Shown here: positions 17,521 to 28,994 of the stretch, piece by piece
How positions within the stretch are numbered: the stretch's first letter is position 1
How the letters are laid out: the number at the start of each line of letters is the position of its first letter
Assembly: GCF_019898765.1 (NCBI RefSeq)
Contig: NZ_JAIOKB010000001.1
Coordinates: 310,001-374,000 of the forward strand
From: Sphingomonas yunnanensis
Lineage (GTDB): Bacteria > Pseudomonadota > Alphaproteobacteria > Sphingomonadales > Sphingomonadaceae
Direction: 5' to 3'
DNA: 64,000 nucleotides
Notes under the pieces: model-generated
The model's input: the letters and a program-made list of their open reading frames with translations, nothing else
The model's database searches: none
Told to the model about the DNA's origin: nothing
Made by a program: the position numbers and the translations under genes

Positions 17521-19323
17521 ATGCCGCAATACACTCCTCCCATCCGCGACACCCGCTTCGTGCTCGAGCAGGTGCTCGGGCTTGATCGGTACGCCAACGT
17601 CCCCGGCTTCGCCGCCGCCACGCCCGACACGGTCGAGGCGGTGCTGGAGGAGGGCGGCCGCTTCGTCGCCGAGGTGCTGTTCCCGCTCAACCAGTCGGGC
17701 GACCAGGAGGGCTGCACGCGCCATCCCGACGGCAGCGTCACCACCCCCAAGGGGTTCAAGGAAGCGTACCGGCAGTTCGTCGAGTCGGGCTGGGGCACGC
17801 TGAGCGCGCCCGAGGCGTTCGGCGGGCAGGGGATGCCGCACGTCGTGTCCACCGCCTTCCAGGAATATATGATCTCCGCGAACATGGCATTCGCGATGTA
17901 CCCCGGGCTGGCGCACGGCGCGATCGCGGCGCTGGTGGTGAAGGGCAGCCCCGAGCAGCAGCAGAAGTACCTGCCCAAGATGGTGTCGGGCGAGTGGGGC
18001 GGCACGATGAACCTCACCGAGCCGCAGTGCGGCACCGACCTCGGGCTGATCCGCACCCGCGCCGAGCCGCAGCCCGACGGCAGCTACAAGATCACCGGCA
18101 CCAAGATCTTCATCTCGGCGGGCGAGCACGACCTGACCGACAATATCATCCACCTCGTGCTGGCGAAGACGCCGGGCGCGCCCGACAGCTCCAAGGGCAT
18201 CTCGCTGTTCGTGGTGCCCAAGGTCATGGTCGAGGACGACGGCTCGCTGGGCGCGCGCAACGCGGTGACGTGCGGCTCGATCGAGCACAAGATGGGGATC
18301 CACGCCAACTCGACCTGCGTGATGAACTATGATGGCGCCACCGGCTGGCTCGTCGGCGAGGAGATGAAGGGGCTCGCCGCGATGTTCATCATGATGAACG
18401 CGGCGCGGCTCGGCGTCGGGCTGCAGGGGCTCGGCGTGGCGGAGACCGCCTACCAGAATGCGGTGCAGTATGCGAAGGACCGCCGCCAGGGCCGCGCGCT
18501 GACCGGGCCGGCCGAGCCGGGCGAGAAGGCCGACACGCTGTTCGTCCACCCCGACGTGCGCCGCATGCTGATGGAGGGCAAGGCCTGGACCGAGGGGCTG
18601 CGCGCTCTCTGCCTGTGGGGCGCGCTCCAGGCCGATCTCGAGCATCACGCCACCGACGAGGCGGAGCGCCAGCTCGCCGGCGACCTGCTCGGGTTGCTCA
18701 CGCCGGTGATCAAGGGTGTCGGCACCGATCGCGGCTATGAGATCGCGACCAACGCGCAGCAGGTTTACGGCGGGCACGGCTATATCGCCGAGTGGGGGAT
18801 GGAGCAGTATGTCCGCGATGCGCGCATCGCGATGATCTACGAGGGCACCAACGGCGTCCAGGCGATGGACCTGGTCGGGCGCAAGCTCGCGCTCAACGGC
18901 GGTCGCGCGGTGCAGGCGTTCGGCAAGCTGGTGCTGGAGGAGATCGCCGCGGGCAAGGCCGAGTCCGCGACCGCCGACCTCGCGGCCCGGCTGGAGAAGG
19001 CCGCGGGCGAGCTGCAGGCGGCGACCATGTGGTTCCTCGCGAACGGCATGAAGGACCCCAACAACATCGGCGCGGGGGCGGTCCCGTACATGCATCTCCT
19101 CGGCGTGGTCGCGGTCGGGATGATGTGGCTGCGCATGGCCGCCGCGGCCGCGCGGCTGAAGGCGGAAGGGGCGGGGGACGCCGCCTTCCTCGACGCCAAG
19201 CTGGTCACCGCGCGCTTCTTCGCCGAGCGCGTGCTGCCGGAGGCGGGCGCGCTGCGCCGCAAGATCGAGGGCGGCGCCGATGCGATCATGGCGCTGCCGC
19301 CGGAGATGTTCGCGGCGGCCTGA
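17521..19323 (+). CDS. Acyl-CoA dehydrogenase, large C-terminal-domain form
   Basis: 600 residues, longer than short/medium-chain enzymes (about 380), as in the DmdC/AcdH-like group with an extra C-terminal domain. FAD-binding and substrate motifs: NLTEPQCGTDLG, TGTKIFISAGEH, GGHGYIAEWGMEQYVRDARI, and the base in YEGTNGVQAMD (E441). It oxidises acyl-CoA to enoyl-CoA; chain or branch preference cannot be read. Start ATG 17521, right behind the regulator gene, implies one transcription unit. Confidence 0.93.
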   Translation: MPQYTPPIRDTRFVLEQVLGLDRYANVPGFAAATPDTVEAVLEEGGRFVAEVLFPLNQSGDQEGCTRHPDGSVTTPKGFKEAYRQFVESGWGTLSAPEAFGGQGMPHVVSTAFQEYMISANMAFAMYPGLAHGAIAALVVKGSPEQQQKYLPKMVSGEWGGTMNLTEPQCGTDLGLIRTRAEPQPDGSYKITGTKIFISAGEHDLTDNIIHLVLAKTPGAPDSSKGISLFVVPKVMVEDDGSLGARNAVTCGSIEHKMGIHANSTCVMNYDGATGWLVGEEMKGLAAMFIMMNAARLGVGLQGLGVAETAYQNAVQYAKDRRQGRALTGPAEPGEKADTLFVHPDVRRMLMEGKAWTEGLRALCLWGALQADLEHHATDEAERQLAGDLLGLLTPVIKGVGTDRGYEIATNAQQVYGGHGYIAEWGMEQYVRDARIAMIYEGTNGVQAMDLVGRKLALNGGRAVQAFGKLVLEEIAAGKAESATADLAARLEKAAGELQAATMWFLANGMKDPNNIGAGAVPYMHLLGVVAVGMMWLRMAAAAARLKAEGAGDAAFLDAKLVTARFFAERVLPEAGALRRKIEGGADAIMALPPEMFAAA

Positions 19324-19436
19324 GGGGGCGATATGGCGCGAAGCCTCCCTCCTCGCGGGGAGTGCGGGCGTTCCATGCGCGGGCCAGGCGTTTGGGCAGG
19401 CATCTGCGAAGTGCTCGCCGGGACGTGCGACGACAT

Positions 19437-19567
19437 CCTCCCCGCTCGCGGGGAGGTGGCAGCGCGTCAGCGATGACGGCGGGGGTCCGCATACGGGCCG
19501 GTGCGTTCGGGTCGCCGCCCTCCACCCCGCCCAGCGGGCGCGGTCCCCCTCCCCGCGAGCGGGGAGG
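19437..19567. repeat. CCTCCCC/GGGGAGG repeat pair
   Basis: Two 20-base hairpins, CCTCCCCGCTCGCGGGGAGG and CCTCCCCGCGAGCGGGGAGG, bound the element. The left hairpin plus its flank (19435-19465, 31 bases) has an exact inverted copy at 35999-36029. Confidence 0.75.
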
Positions 19568-19612
19568 ATCTGTGCTCTCCTTTCCCCCTGTAGGAGATCG
19601 CTGCGAGACTCT

Positions 19613-19707
19613 CGTCATCCCGGCCTTGAGCCGGGATCCATCGTGCCGCGAACGCTACGCCGTCGCTTCTGCCGAGCCATAGATTACGGCTCCAGGCCGG
19701 GATGACG
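19613..19707. repeat. Dispersed palindrome (ATCCCGG family)
   Basis: CGTCATCCCGGCCTTGAGCC at the left and GGCTCCAGGCCGGGATGACG at the right face each other with about 55 bases between, which is the canonical form of the family in this window. Confidence 0.8.
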
Positions 19708-19746
19708 ATGGTCGGTCGCGCAATCGCGATTATGCAACGGTCCCCT

Positions 19747-21057
19747 TTAGGATAGGGGCTGGACGTGGGGCTTCGCCGCGGGGGTAGCGCCTGAGGAAGC
19801 TCCCCGCCCCAACCCCTCCCCTTCAGGCGAGGGGCTCCTCCCGCTGGCTCCCTCGCGCCGTCGCACGCCATCCAGCGGCTCGGGCCCGGTTGGCAGCGGC
19901 CCTGACGGCGGCGCGAGCTGCGAGACCGGCTGGCGGCGCATGCACAGGCCCGGGCCTGTGCGCGGGAACTCCTTGCAGTTCCACAGCATGCGCTCGATGC
20001 CTGCGTCCTTGTTGCGAAGATAGCTGAACGACATCGCGGCGATCTGCTGCGGAGCCATCGTCGCGCTTCCCGGCAGCTGGGCGCGGTCGGTCCAGCCCAT
20101 GAACTTGCACCGCGCGCGCTCGCCGCACGCCCCGCGCGCGACGTCGACGTAACGCTCGGGCGAGTCGCGGCCCAGCAGCATCGCGAAGGCGTCCTCGTCG
20201 TCGGGTAGCGGCGTCGCCGCCGGCGCCGGGCCGGGTGCGCCCGTGAGCAGCGGCACCGCGGCGGCGGTCACCGCGTCCGCCTCTGCCTGCGCGGCGCTCA
20301 GCTGGTGCGCGGGCGACACCGCGGCGAGCGCGGCGATCACCGGCTCGGCGCTCGATACCGTCCGGCGAAAGGCGGCGGGCGTGCCCCACCATCCCGTCCA
20401 GCGGAAGAACAGATGGGTGTGAACCTCGGCGATCTTGTCGAGGCTCGAGCTCCAGTACGGCACCACCCAATCCGTGTGGTAGTGGGTGGCGTAGCCGATC
20501 TTCTTCTCGACCTTGCCCGCCAGCGCGTCCGCGGCGACCCTGCGCGCGCGTTCCCACGCGGGCCCGCTCGGGTGCCGCGCCAGCGCGCCGTCGCAGGTAA
20601 AGGTGAACTGGCAGCCGGTGCTGCGCTCCGCGCCCTGGAACACCACGCCGCACACGGTCTTGGGGAAAGCGGGATGACGCAGCCGGTTGAGCACCACCTG
20701 CGCCACCGCGCGCTGACCGGCGGGATCGTCGCCCGCCTCGTACCAGGACGCGGCAGCGAGACAGTCGGTCGCGCGCAACAGCGCGGCGGCGTCGCCGGCG
20801 AAACGGAACGGCTGCGCCGCCGGCTTCGGCCCGCGCACGAACGCGATTCCCGCGTTGTAGGCGCGCGCCTCCTCGGCGGTGAGATCCTGCAGCTCGACCG
20901 GCTCGACCTCGGGCAGCTCGGTCGGCGGCGCGACCCGCTGCGGCGGACGGACCTTGGCCGCGATCGCGCGCGGCACCGCCGGCGCGCGCTGGATCACCAC
21001 CAGTGGGCCCGCGATCGCCAGCAGCGCGATGCCGCCGAGGACCGCGCTCGTCCGCAT
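19747..21057 (-). CDS. SleB-type cell wall hydrolase
   Basis: 436 residues. An N-terminal membrane anchor or signal (GGIALLAIAGPLVVI) is followed by the Hydrolase_2/SleB domain: AAASWYEAGDDPAGQRAVAQVVLNRLRHPAFP, CGVVFQG, CQFTFTCDG, ATHYHTDWVVPYW. The catalytic Glu is the E of WYEA. It acts on peptidoglycan in the periplasm. The C-terminal tail past about residue 400 (SPSPEGEGLGRGAS...) is translated repeat sequence of low complexity. It starts 16 bases after the cysK stop, on the same strand. Confidence 0.9.
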   Translation of the reverse strand: MRTSAVLGGIALLAIAGPLVVIQRAPAVPRAIAAKVRPPQRVAPPTELPEVEPVELQDLTAEEARAYNAGIAFVRGPKPAAQPFRFAGDAAALLRATDCLAAASWYEAGDDPAGQRAVAQVVLNRLRHPAFPKTVCGVVFQGAERSTGCQFTFTCDGALARHPSGPAWERARRVAADALAGKVEKKIGYATHYHTDWVVPYWSSSLDKIAEVHTHLFFRWTGWWGTPAAFRRTVSSAEPVIAALAAVSPAHQLSAAQAEADAVTAAAVPLLTGAPGPAPAATPLPDDEDAFAMLLGRDSPERYVDVARGACGERARCKFMGWTDRAQLPGSATMAPQQIAAMSFSYLRNKDAGIERMLWNCKEFPRTGPGLCMRRQPVSQLAPPSGPLPTGPEPLDGVRRREGASGRSPSPEGEGLGRGASSGATPAAKPHVQPLS

Positions 21058-21073
21058 ACCGATGCCGCTCAGC

Positions 21074-21990
<917 letters not shown>

Positions 21991-21994
<4 letters not shown>

Positions 21995-23358
21995 GGCTGC
22001 GCTACTCCGTGCTGGGGTTCGGTCTCTAGCATCTCGGGCGGGTCAAAGGTCCGCGCGTTCTTCAGTTCCGGGAACAGCCGCGACCACAATATGGTGATCG
22101 CGATCGCGCCGACGCCGCCGAAGACGACGGCGCCGACCGGGCCGAGCAGCGACGCCATCAGCCCGCTCTCCGCCTCGCCGAGCTCGTTCGAGGCCGAGAT
22201 GGTGAGCTGCGACACCGCGCTGACGCGGCCGCGCATCGAGTCGGGCGTATGGAGCTGGATCAGCGAGCTGCGGACATAGACCGAGACCATGTCCGCGCCG
22301 CCCGCGACGATCAGCCCGACCAGGCTGAGCAGGAAGTCGGTCTGGAGCACCGGCCACCCCGCGCCGAGCGCCACATGGGTGATGCCGAGCGCGTCGGTCA
22401 GCTGAGTCGCCACCCCGAAGGTGAGAATGCCGAGCCCGAAGACCACCACCGAGGCGAGCATCTTGACGCCGACGTTGCGCTTCATCGGCCGGAACGAGAA
22501 CCAGAGCGCGGTGCTGGCCGCGCCGATCCCCATGCCCGCCGCCAGGACGCCCAGACCCGGCGCACCGACCCGGAGGATGTCGCGCGCGAAGATCGGTAAC
22601 AGCGCGGTCGCGCCGGCCAGCAGCACCGCGAACAGGTCGAGCGTGATCGCCGCGAGCACCAGCCGGTTGCGCCGGACATAGGCGAAGCCGTCGAGGATAC
22701 GCTGGAGCGGGCGACGGTCTTTCTGCGCGGGCGGCTGCGGCACCTTGCCGATCAGGAACATGAGCCCGAGCGCGAGCAGCAGCAGACCCGCGATTACGCC
22801 ATAAGCGATATCGGGGTGGACGGCGTAGAGCAGTCCGCCGACGCTCGGCCCCGCGATCGTGCCGAATTGCCAGGCGATCGAGGAGATCGCGATCGCGGTC
22901 GGGAGGCTCTCCTTGGGAACGAGATTCGGCGCCAAAGCGGAATAGGCCGGTCCCGAAAAGGCACGCGCGACACCGATCAGCACCGCGGACACGAAAAGAT
23001 ATGGAAGGCCGAGCTGACCCGACCAGGTCAGCACGCCCAGCGTCGCGGCGTTGAGCACCAGCAGCGCGGTGGTGCCGCGCACGATCCAGCGCCGGTCGAC
23101 CGTATCGGCCACCAGCCCGACGAGCGGCGTCAGCAGGAACAGGGGGATGAACTGCACGAGCCCGATCATGCCGAGGAGAAAGGCGGCGTCGCGGATGTCC
23201 ATCGTCTGGCGCGCGAGGCCGTAGACCTGCCAGCCGATGATGATCGCCTGCGCGCTGATCGCGATCGTGCCGGAGAAGCGCGCCAGCCAGTAGGCGCGGA
23301 AGTTGGCGATGCGAAGAGGGTGGCGCGGCGCGGCCGGCGGATCGATCGGGGCGTGCAT
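21991..23358 (-). CDS. MFS transporter (EntS/MFS_3-like)
   Basis: 455 residues with about 12 hydrophobic segments. The N-terminal [31 protein letters not shown] and the loop [10 protein letters not shown] (motif-A position) match drug/siderophore-type exporters of the MFS_3 group. Cargo unknown. Coupling to cysK by an ATGA overlap could reflect export of a cysteine-related compound, but this is weak inference. Confidence 0.9.
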
Positions 23359-23472
23359 CGGAGGAGCGGGTTAGACCCGCGCTGAAACCCTTGCAACCCG
23401 GTGGGGTTTGCAGTCCGACGCGACCCGCGCCTATAGGCCCCCATCTTCCCAAGGAATGAGGTCCTGTCCATC

Positions 23473-24543
23473 GTGGCAAAAGCCCCAGCACGCAGCCCGG
23501 TAATCGCCGGCGATACGCCCCCCGCCGACCCGACGAAGACGAATCGCGAGCGCCCATCGGACCCGCGTCCGTATGAGGCCAGCAAGGAAGAGCTGCTCAA
23601 ATTCTACGAGGACATGCTGCTGATCCGCCGCTTCGAGGAGAAGGCGGGACAGCTCTATGGTCTCGGCCTGATCGGCGGCTTCTGCCACCTCTACATCGGC
23701 CAGGAAGCGGTCGCGGTCGGGCTCCAGTCGGCACTGACCGAGGCCGATTCGGTGATCACCGGCTACCGCGACCACGGCCATATGCTGCTGTGCGGGATCC
23801 CGCCCAAGGACGTGATGGCGGAGCTGACCGGGCGTCAGGCCGGCATCTCCAAGGGCAAGGGCGGCTCGATGCACATGTTCAGCGTCGAGCATAAATTCTA
23901 CGGCGGCCACGGTATCGTCGGCGCGCAGGTGTCGCTCGGCGCCGGGCTCGCGTTCAAGCACAAGTACAGCGAGGACGGCGGCGTCTGCCTCGCCTATTTC
24001 GGCGACGGCGCGGCCAACCAGGGCCAGGTGTACGAGGCCTTCAACATGGCCGAGCTGTGGAAGCTCCCGATCATCTTCGTGATCGAGAACAACCAATATG
24101 CCATGGGCACCAGCGTCAATCGCGCCTCGTCCGAGGACCAGCTGTACAAGCGCGGCGAGAGCTTCCGCATCCCCGGGCTGCAGATCGACGGCATGGACGT
24201 GCTGGCGGCGCGCGGCGCGGCGGAGGAGGCGCTCGCCTGGGTGCGCGCGGGCAAGGGGCCGATCATCCTCGAGATGAAGACCTATCGCTACCGCGGCCAC
24301 TCGATGTCCGATCCCGCCAAGTACCGCTCGCGCGACGAGGTGCAGGCGGTGCGCGACAAGTCCGACCCGATCGAGGCGGTGAAGCGCACGCTGAGCGAGA
24401 CGCACGGCGCCAAGGAGGAGGACTTCAAGGCGATCGAGCAGCGTATCCGCAAGCAGGTCAACGAGGCGGCGGATTTCGCCGAGAGCACGCCCGAGCCGGA
24501 TCCGGCCGAACTGTATACCGACGTCCTGGTGGAGAAGTATTGA
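23473..24543 (+). CDS. pdhA: Pyruvate dehydrogenase E1, alpha subunit
   Basis: 356 residues. TPP-dependent decarboxylation of pyruvate with E1-beta. The TPP motif starts at GDG (residues 177-179) and runs to [19 protein letters not shown], with phosphorylation-loop-like Ser/Tyr, is typical of alpha2beta2 E1. The start GTG at 23473 gives an N-terminal tail of about 40 residues before the conserved [17 protein letters not shown]. One base separates it from pdhB. Confidence 0.97.
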   Translation: MAKAPARSPVIAGDTPPADPTKTNRERPSDPRPYEASKEELLKFYEDMLLIRRFEEKAGQLYGLGLIGGFCHLYIGQEAVAVGLQSALTEADSVITGYRDHGHMLLCGIPPKDVMAELTGRQAGISKGKGGSMHMFSVEHKFYGGHGIVGAQVSLGAGLAFKHKYSEDGGVCLAYFGDGAANQGQVYEAFNMAELWKLPIIFVIENNQYAMGTSVNRASSEDQLYKRGESFRIPGLQIDGMDVLAARGAAEEALAWVRAGKGPIILEMKTYRYRGHSMSDPAKYRSRDEVQAVRDKSDPIEAVKRTLSETHGAKEEDFKAIEQRIRKQVNEAADFAESTPEPDPAELYTDVLVEKY

Positions 24544-24544
24544 G

Positions 24545-25987
24545 ATGGCGATCGACATCAAGATGCCGGCGCTGTCCCCGACGATGGAGGAGGGCACGCT
24601 CGCCAAGTGGCTCGTCAAGGAGGGCGACACGGTGAAGTCCGGCGACATCATGGCCGAGATCGAGACCGATAAGGCGACGATGGAGTTCGAGGCGGTAGAC
24701 GAGGGCACGGTCGCCAAGATCCTGGTCGCCGAGGGCACCGACGGCGTGAAGGTCGGCACCGTTATCCTGCAGCTCGCCGGTGAGGGCGAGGAGGCGGGGT
24801 CGGCGGAACCGGCCAGCACCGCCGCGACCAAGGACGATTCGCCGCGCGGCGACGCGTCGGCGGACGAGCAGAAGACGCCCGACACGGTCGAGGACTCGGC
24901 GCACCCCGCGCAGGAGAAGGTCGATACCGGCGCGCGCCAGCTGTTCGAGGCCGCCGCGCACACGTCCGAGGTGAGTGACCCGGACGTGCCCGCGGGCACC
25001 GAGATGGTGAAGCAGACCGTCCGCGAGGCGCTGCGCGACGCCATGGCGGAGGAGATGCGCGCCGACGCGCGCGTGTTCGTGATGGGCGAGGAGGTCGCGC
25101 AATATCAGGGCGCCTACAAGGTGACCCAGGGCCTGCTCGACGAGTTCGGCGACAAGCGCGTGATCGACACGCCGATCACCGAGTACGGCTTCGCCGGCGT
25201 CGGTACCGGCGCGGCGATGGGCGGGCTCAAGCCGATCGTCGAGTTCATGACATTCAACTTCGCCATGCAGGCGATCGATCACATCATCAACTCGGCCGCC
25301 AAGACCAACTATATGTCGGGCGGTCAGATGCGCTGCCCGATCGTGTTCCGCGGTCCCAATGGCGCGGCGAGCCGAGTCGGCGCGCAGCACTCGCAGAACT
25401 ACGGGCCGTGGTACGCCAGCGTGCCCGGCCTGATCGTGATCGCGCCCTATGACGCGGCCGACGCCAAGGGCCTGCTCAAGGCGGCGATCCGCAGCCAGGA
25501 TCCAGTGGTGTTCCTCGAGAACGAGCTGCTGTACGGCCGCTCGTTCGAGGTGCCCAAGCTGGACGACTGGGTGCTGCCGATCGGCAAGGCGCGCGTGATG
25601 CGTCAGGGCAAGGACGTGACGATCGTGAGCTACTCGATCGGCGTCGGGCTCGCGCTCGAGGCCGCCGAGAAGCTGGCGGGCGAGGGCGTCGAGGCGGAGG
25701 TGATCGACCTGCGCACGCTACGGCCGCTCGACACGAAGACGGTGCTCAAGAGCCTCGCCAAGACCAACCGCCTGGTGGTGGTAGAAGAGGGCTGGCCGAC
25801 CTGCTCGATCGCGTCCGAGATTGCCGCGGTGGTGATGGAGCAGGGCTTCGACGACCTCGACGCGCCGGTGCTGCGCGTTACCAACGAGGACGTACCGCTG
25901 CCCTATGCCGCCAACCTCGAGAAGCTGGCGCTCATCTCCGCGGACAAGATCGTCGCGGCGGTGAAGAAGGTGACCTACCGCAAGTGA
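24545..25987 (+). CDS. pdhB: Pyruvate dehydrogenase E1, beta subunit with N-terminal lipoyl domain
   Basis: 480 residues, about 150 longer than a plain E1-beta. Residues 1-80 are a lipoyl domain with the lipoylated Lys K43 ([15 protein letters not shown]). An acidic/Ala-rich linker follows, then the transketolase-like E1-beta body ([50 protein letters not shown]). The lipoyl-E1-beta fusion is known in alphaproteobacteria. E2 and E3 are not in the window. Confidence 0.97.
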   Translation: MAIDIKMPALSPTMEEGTLAKWLVKEGDTVKSGDIMAEIETDKATMEFEAVDEGTVAKILVAEGTDGVKVGTVILQLAGEGEEAGSAEPASTAATKDDSPRGDASADEQKTPDTVEDSAHPAQEKVDTGARQLFEAAAHTSEVSDPDVPAGTEMVKQTVREALRDAMAEEMRADARVFVMGEEVAQYQGAYKVTQGLLDEFGDKRVIDTPITEYGFAGVGTGAAMGGLKPIVEFMTFNFAMQAIDHIINSAAKTNYMSGGQMRCPIVFRGPNGAASRVGAQHSQNYGPWYASVPGLIVIAPYDAADAKGLLKAAIRSQDPVVFLENELLYGRSFEVPKLDDWVLPIGKARVMRQGKDVTIVSYSIGVGLALEAAEKLAGEGVEAEVIDLRTLRPLDTKTVLKSLAKTNRLVVVEEGWPTCSIASEIAAVVMEQGFDDLDAPVLRVTNEDVPLPYAANLEKLALISADKIVAAVKKVTYRK

Positions 25988-26366
25988 GACCATGGACGAG
26001 GCGGGAAGCCGGCGCAGTGCCACTTTCCCGCCTCAACGATTTGCCAACGCTATCGCCTAGCGTCATCCTGTTACGCGGTCAGGATGACGTCAGGCGCTTC
26101 GCTTAGCGCTCGCGATCGCTCACCGATGGCTCACGGTGGCGCACTTGCTCTCGCGTTCGAACGAGCGGTCTGAGCGAATGCTCGACGATCACCGTGCTGT
26201 CGAAGGAATAGACGAGCGCGGCGGCCACGATCCCGATCGTCCAGCCGAGTCATCTCGCGCGAGCGGCGCTAGGGCGGGGCGGAGCGAGCGGAACAAGCGC
26301 GATCGGCTGCGCATCTGATACCTTCCGGGCATCGCCGGGCGCGAACGTGAGGGAGCGAGCGTCAGC
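25988..26366. other. Intergenic region after pdhB, no supported gene
   Basis: About 380 bases. A perfect 10-bp inverted repeat (26061-26089) follows pdhB and could be a terminator-like hairpin. On the minus strand about 26130-26240 reads as a hydrophobic stretch (IGIVAAALVYSF...) but without a good start, possibly a gene remnant. Otherwise nothing is recognised. Confidence 0.5.
26061..26089. repeat. Small perfect palindrome after pdhB
   Basis: CGTCATCCTG, a 9-base loop, then CAGGATGACG. The same CGTCATCCTG/CAGGATGACG ends bound the element at 42638-42733, so it may be a minimal form of the dispersed family. It may terminate or protect the pdh mRNA. Confidence 0.6.
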
Positions 26367-27047
26367 GTGATCGAGACTGATCATTTTCCAACGCCCTCCG
26401 CCACAGCCACGGAGCGCGCGCTGGTGCTCGGCTACGCCCCCGCAGGCGCGCGCGACGGCCTCGCCGCGCTGCTCGCGCTCGACGGGCGGCTCGGCGCCAT
26501 CCTGCGCACCACCCGCGAGCCGCTGGTCGGGCAGATGCGGCTGACCTGGTGGTATGAGGCGCTGGAGGCGCTCGACCGCGCGCCGCCGCCGGCCGAACCG
26601 ACGCTCGCCACGCTGGGCGAGACGGTCGTCGCGCGCGTGAGCGGCGCGGTCCTGGCCCAGCAGGTCGAGGGATGGGAGGCGTTGCTGGAGGCGCCATTGA
26701 CCGCGACGGCGCTGGAGCTGCATGCCCGCGGCCGCGGCGGCTCGCTGTTCGCTGCCGCCGCGACGCTGCTGCGAGTCCCGCCCGCGGAAGCGATCGAACG
26801 CGCCGGGGAGGGGTGGGCGCTAGCCGATCTCACGCGCCATCTCAGCGACCCGTACCTCGCCGCGGTGGCCCGCACCGCCGCGCTGACGCGGCTGTCCGAC
26901 GCACTGGGCCAGCACTGGCCGGCGCGAGCGCGCGCGCTGGGTGCGCTGGCGTGGCTGGCGCGACTCGATCTGACCTGGCCGACTCGGCCGACGGGCCATC
27001 CGGCGCGAGCGGCGCGACTGCTTTGGCACCGCCTTTCCGGACGCTAG
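26367..27047 (+). CDS. Squalene/phytoene synthase family protein
   Basis: 226 residues from a GTG start. It is similar to the isoprenyl-diphosphate head-to-head condensing fold but shorter than phytoene synthase (about 300). It has GQMRLTWWYEALEALD and the segment around LARLDLTWP but lacks the clear DxxxD pairs expected in an active synthase. It is more like the short NDUFAF6-like branch in alphaproteobacteria, linked to complex I assembly in eukaryotes. Enzymatic activity is doubtful. Confidence 0.7.
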   Translation: MIETDHFPTPSATATERALVLGYAPAGARDGLAALLALDGRLGAILRTTREPLVGQMRLTWWYEALEALDRAPPPAEPTLATLGETVVARVSGAVLAQQVEGWEALLEAPLTATALELHARGRGGSLFAAAATLLRVPPAEAIERAGEGWALADLTRHLSDPYLAAVARTAALTRLSDALGQHWPARARALGALAWLARLDLTWPTRPTGHPARAARLLWHRLSGR

Positions 27048-27114
27048 CCGGGCGCGCTTGCGCGGTCGCTTGGGCGCCCGATAGCCTCCCCGTGGGTAGT
27101 GGGGAGATGAGGCA

Positions 27115-27576
27115 ATGTGGCGGTACCTGGCGGGCGGCGTGGCGGCTCTGCTGCTGATCGCAGGCGGCTGGCTGATGATCGGCGGACAGGCGCACTCGGG
27201 CGCGTCGACGAGCGCGGCGCCGTCCGCGCGACCGAGTGACACAGCGGCCGCGACCAGTCCCGCGCCGGACCTGCCCGAGGCCGACAATGCCACGCGCGCG
27301 CGCCGGCGCTTCGAGCGGTTCGACCGCGACCGCGACGGCAAGGTGACCCGCGACGAGTTCCTCGAGCCGCGGCGCAAGGCATTTGCCAAGCTCGACCGCG
27401 ACGGCGACGGCAAGTTGAGCTTCGACGAGTGGGCGGCGCGCACCGTCGACCGCTTCGCGACCGCCGATCGGGACAGGTCGGGTGCGTTAGACGAGAAGGA
27501 ATTCGCCGCGACCGCGCCCAAGCACAAACCCCGTCGCGCGAGCCCCTGCGCCGACGCAGTGCACAGTGACGATTGA
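27115..27576 (+). CDS. EF-hand calcium-binding protein with N-terminal anchor
   Basis: 153 residues. The N-terminal hydrophobic helix (LAGGVAALLLIAGGWLMIGG) is a signal or anchor, then an Ala/Pro/Ser linker. Three EF-hand-like loops follow: DRDRDGKVTRDEF, DRDGDGKLSFDEW and DRDRSGALDEKEF. Loops 1 and 2 keep the Dx[DN]xDG pattern with Glu 12. It is probably periplasmic. Function is unknown; such proteins often buffer or sense Ca2+. Confidence 0.85.
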   Translation: MWRYLAGGVAALLLIAGGWLMIGGQAHSGASTSAAPSARPSDTAAATSPAPDLPEADNATRARRRFERFDRDRDGKVTRDEFLEPRRKAFAKLDRDGDGKLSFDEWAARTVDRFATADRDRSGALDEKEFAATAPKHKPRRASPCADAVHSDD

Positions 27577-27624
27577 GCGCCTGCGCCGCGGCGCGCGACC
27601 AGCGCGGCGCGGCGCCGCGCCGCG

Positions 27625-28935
27625 TCAGGCCGCCATCCACGCCGCCAGCGCGGTGCGGGCGCGGTCGGTGTAGAGCTTCTTTCGGTCCGCCTTCTTGGTG
27701 CGCCCCGGGATGGGCGGGAACAGGCCGAAATTGACGTTCATCGGCTGGTAGCTCTCCGCCTCGGCGCCGCCCGTGATGTGGCCGAGCAGCGCGCCGAGCG
27801 CGGTCTCCACCGGAGGCGGCGTCATCGCCTCTCCGTGCAGCTCGGCGGCGGCGAAGCGTCCTGCGAGCAGACCGATCGCCGCGCTCTCGACATAGCCCTC
27901 GCAACCGGTGATCTGCCCCGCGAAGCGCAGGTGCGGGCGCGAGCGCAATCGCAGCTGCGGGTCGAGCAGCTCGGGCGAGCGGATGAAGGTGTTGCGGTGC
28001 AGCCCGCCGAGCCGCGCGAACTCGGCCTTCTCCAGCCCCGGGATGGTGCGGAACAGCCGCACCTGCTCGGCATGCTTGAGCTTGGTCTGGAAGCCGACGA
28101 TGTTCCACAAGGTGCCGTGGGCGTTGTCCTGGCGCAGCTGCACCGCGGCATAGGGCCAGCGCCCGGTGCGCGGGTCGTCGAGACCGACGCCTTTCATCGG
28201 CCCGAAGCGCAGCGTCTCGCGCCCGCGCTCGGCCATCACCTCGATCGGCATGCAGCCCTCGAAATAGGGCACGTTCTCCCACTCACGATATTCGGTCTTC
28301 TCGCCGGCGAGCAGCCCGTCGACGAAGGCGTGATACTGGTCCTTGTCGAGCGGGCAGTTGATGTAGTCCGTCCCGTCACCTTTGTTCCAGCGGCTCTGGA
28401 ACCAGGCGGTGTCGAGGTCGATCGAGTCGCGGTGGACGATCGGCGCGATCGCGTCGAAGAAGGCGAGCGCGTCCCGGCCGGTCTCGCCCGCGATCCGCTC
28501 CGACAGCGCGGGCGCGGTGAGCGGGCCGGTGGCGATGATCGCGGGCGTGTCGGGCAAGGTGTCGACGCGCTCGCGCACGATCGTCACGTTCGGGTGCGCC
28601 GCCAGCGCCGCGGTGACGCCGGCGGAGAAACCGTCGCGGTCCATCGCCAGCGCCGAGCCGGCGGGGACGCGGTGGTGATCGCCCTCGCGCAGGATCAGCG
28701 AGCCGAGCGCGCGCATTTCCTGGTGGAGCAGGCCGACGGCGTTGCTCTCGGCGTCGTCGGAGCGGAAGCTGTTCGAGCAGACCAGTTCGGCGAGATGGTC
28801 GCCGTGGTGCGCCGGGGTGGTGTCGCCGCCGCCGCGCATCTCGGAGAGGCGGACGCGGAACCCCGCCTCGGCCAGCTGCCACGCCGCCTCCGACCCGGCA
28901 AGTCCCCCGCCGATCACGTGAATGTCATGTTTCAT
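27625..28935 (-). CDS. trmFO: Methylenetetrahydrofolate-tRNA-(uracil-5-)-methyltransferase (FADH2-oxidising)
   Basis: 436 residues. Makes m5U54 in tRNA with 5,10-methylene-THF. The FAD-binding [19 protein letters not shown] begins at residue 7. [38 protein letters not shown] and the C-terminal NVNFGLFPP are family signatures. Length is normal. Divergent from the DUF488 gene. Confidence 0.97.
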   Translation of the reverse strand: MKHDIHVIGGGLAGSEAAWQLAEAGFRVRLSEMRGGGDTTPAHHGDHLAELVCSNSFRSDDAESNAVGLLHQEMRALGSLILREGDHHRVPAGSALAMDRDGFSAGVTAALAAHPNVTIVRERVDTLPDTPAIIATGPLTAPALSERIAGETGRDALAFFDAIAPIVHRDSIDLDTAWFQSRWNKGDGTDYINCPLDKDQYHAFVDGLLAGEKTEYREWENVPYFEGCMPIEVMAERGRETLRFGPMKGVGLDDPRTGRWPYAAVQLRQDNAHGTLWNIVGFQTKLKHAEQVRLFRTIPGLEKAEFARLGGLHRNTFIRSPELLDPQLRLRSRPHLRFAGQITGCEGYVESAAIGLLAGRFAAAELHGEAMTPPPVETALGALLGHITGGAEAESYQPMNVNFGLFPPIPGRTKKADRKKLYTDRARTALAAWMAA

Positions 28936-28994
28936 GGGGTGCGCGATAGCGGCTCGCGCTTGCCTTGTCAGGTGCGCGTTCCCAGCTTGAAGCG

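Larger units (their letters stand above)
19324..19746. other. Intergenic repeat-rich stretch
   Basis: About 420 bases with no gene between the acyl-CoA dehydrogenase and the convergent hydrolase. It contains CCTCCCC/GGGGAGG hairpins (19437-19456 and 19548-19567) and a full ATCCCGG palindrome (19613-19707). Open frames here are just repeat sequence. Confidence 0.7.

Noticed and set aside
19324..19746. Possible CRISPR-like repeats after the acyl-CoA dehydrogenase gene
   Set aside because: The units are inverted hairpins of two different families with no regular spacing, no unique spacers and no cas genes nearby.
26130..26247. Minus-strand hydrophobic reading frame after pdhB
   Set aside because: A stretch such as IGIVAAALVYSF looks membrane-like, but a stop comes just before it, only a weak GTG start exists, and it is too short. 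A gene remnant cannot be excluded.
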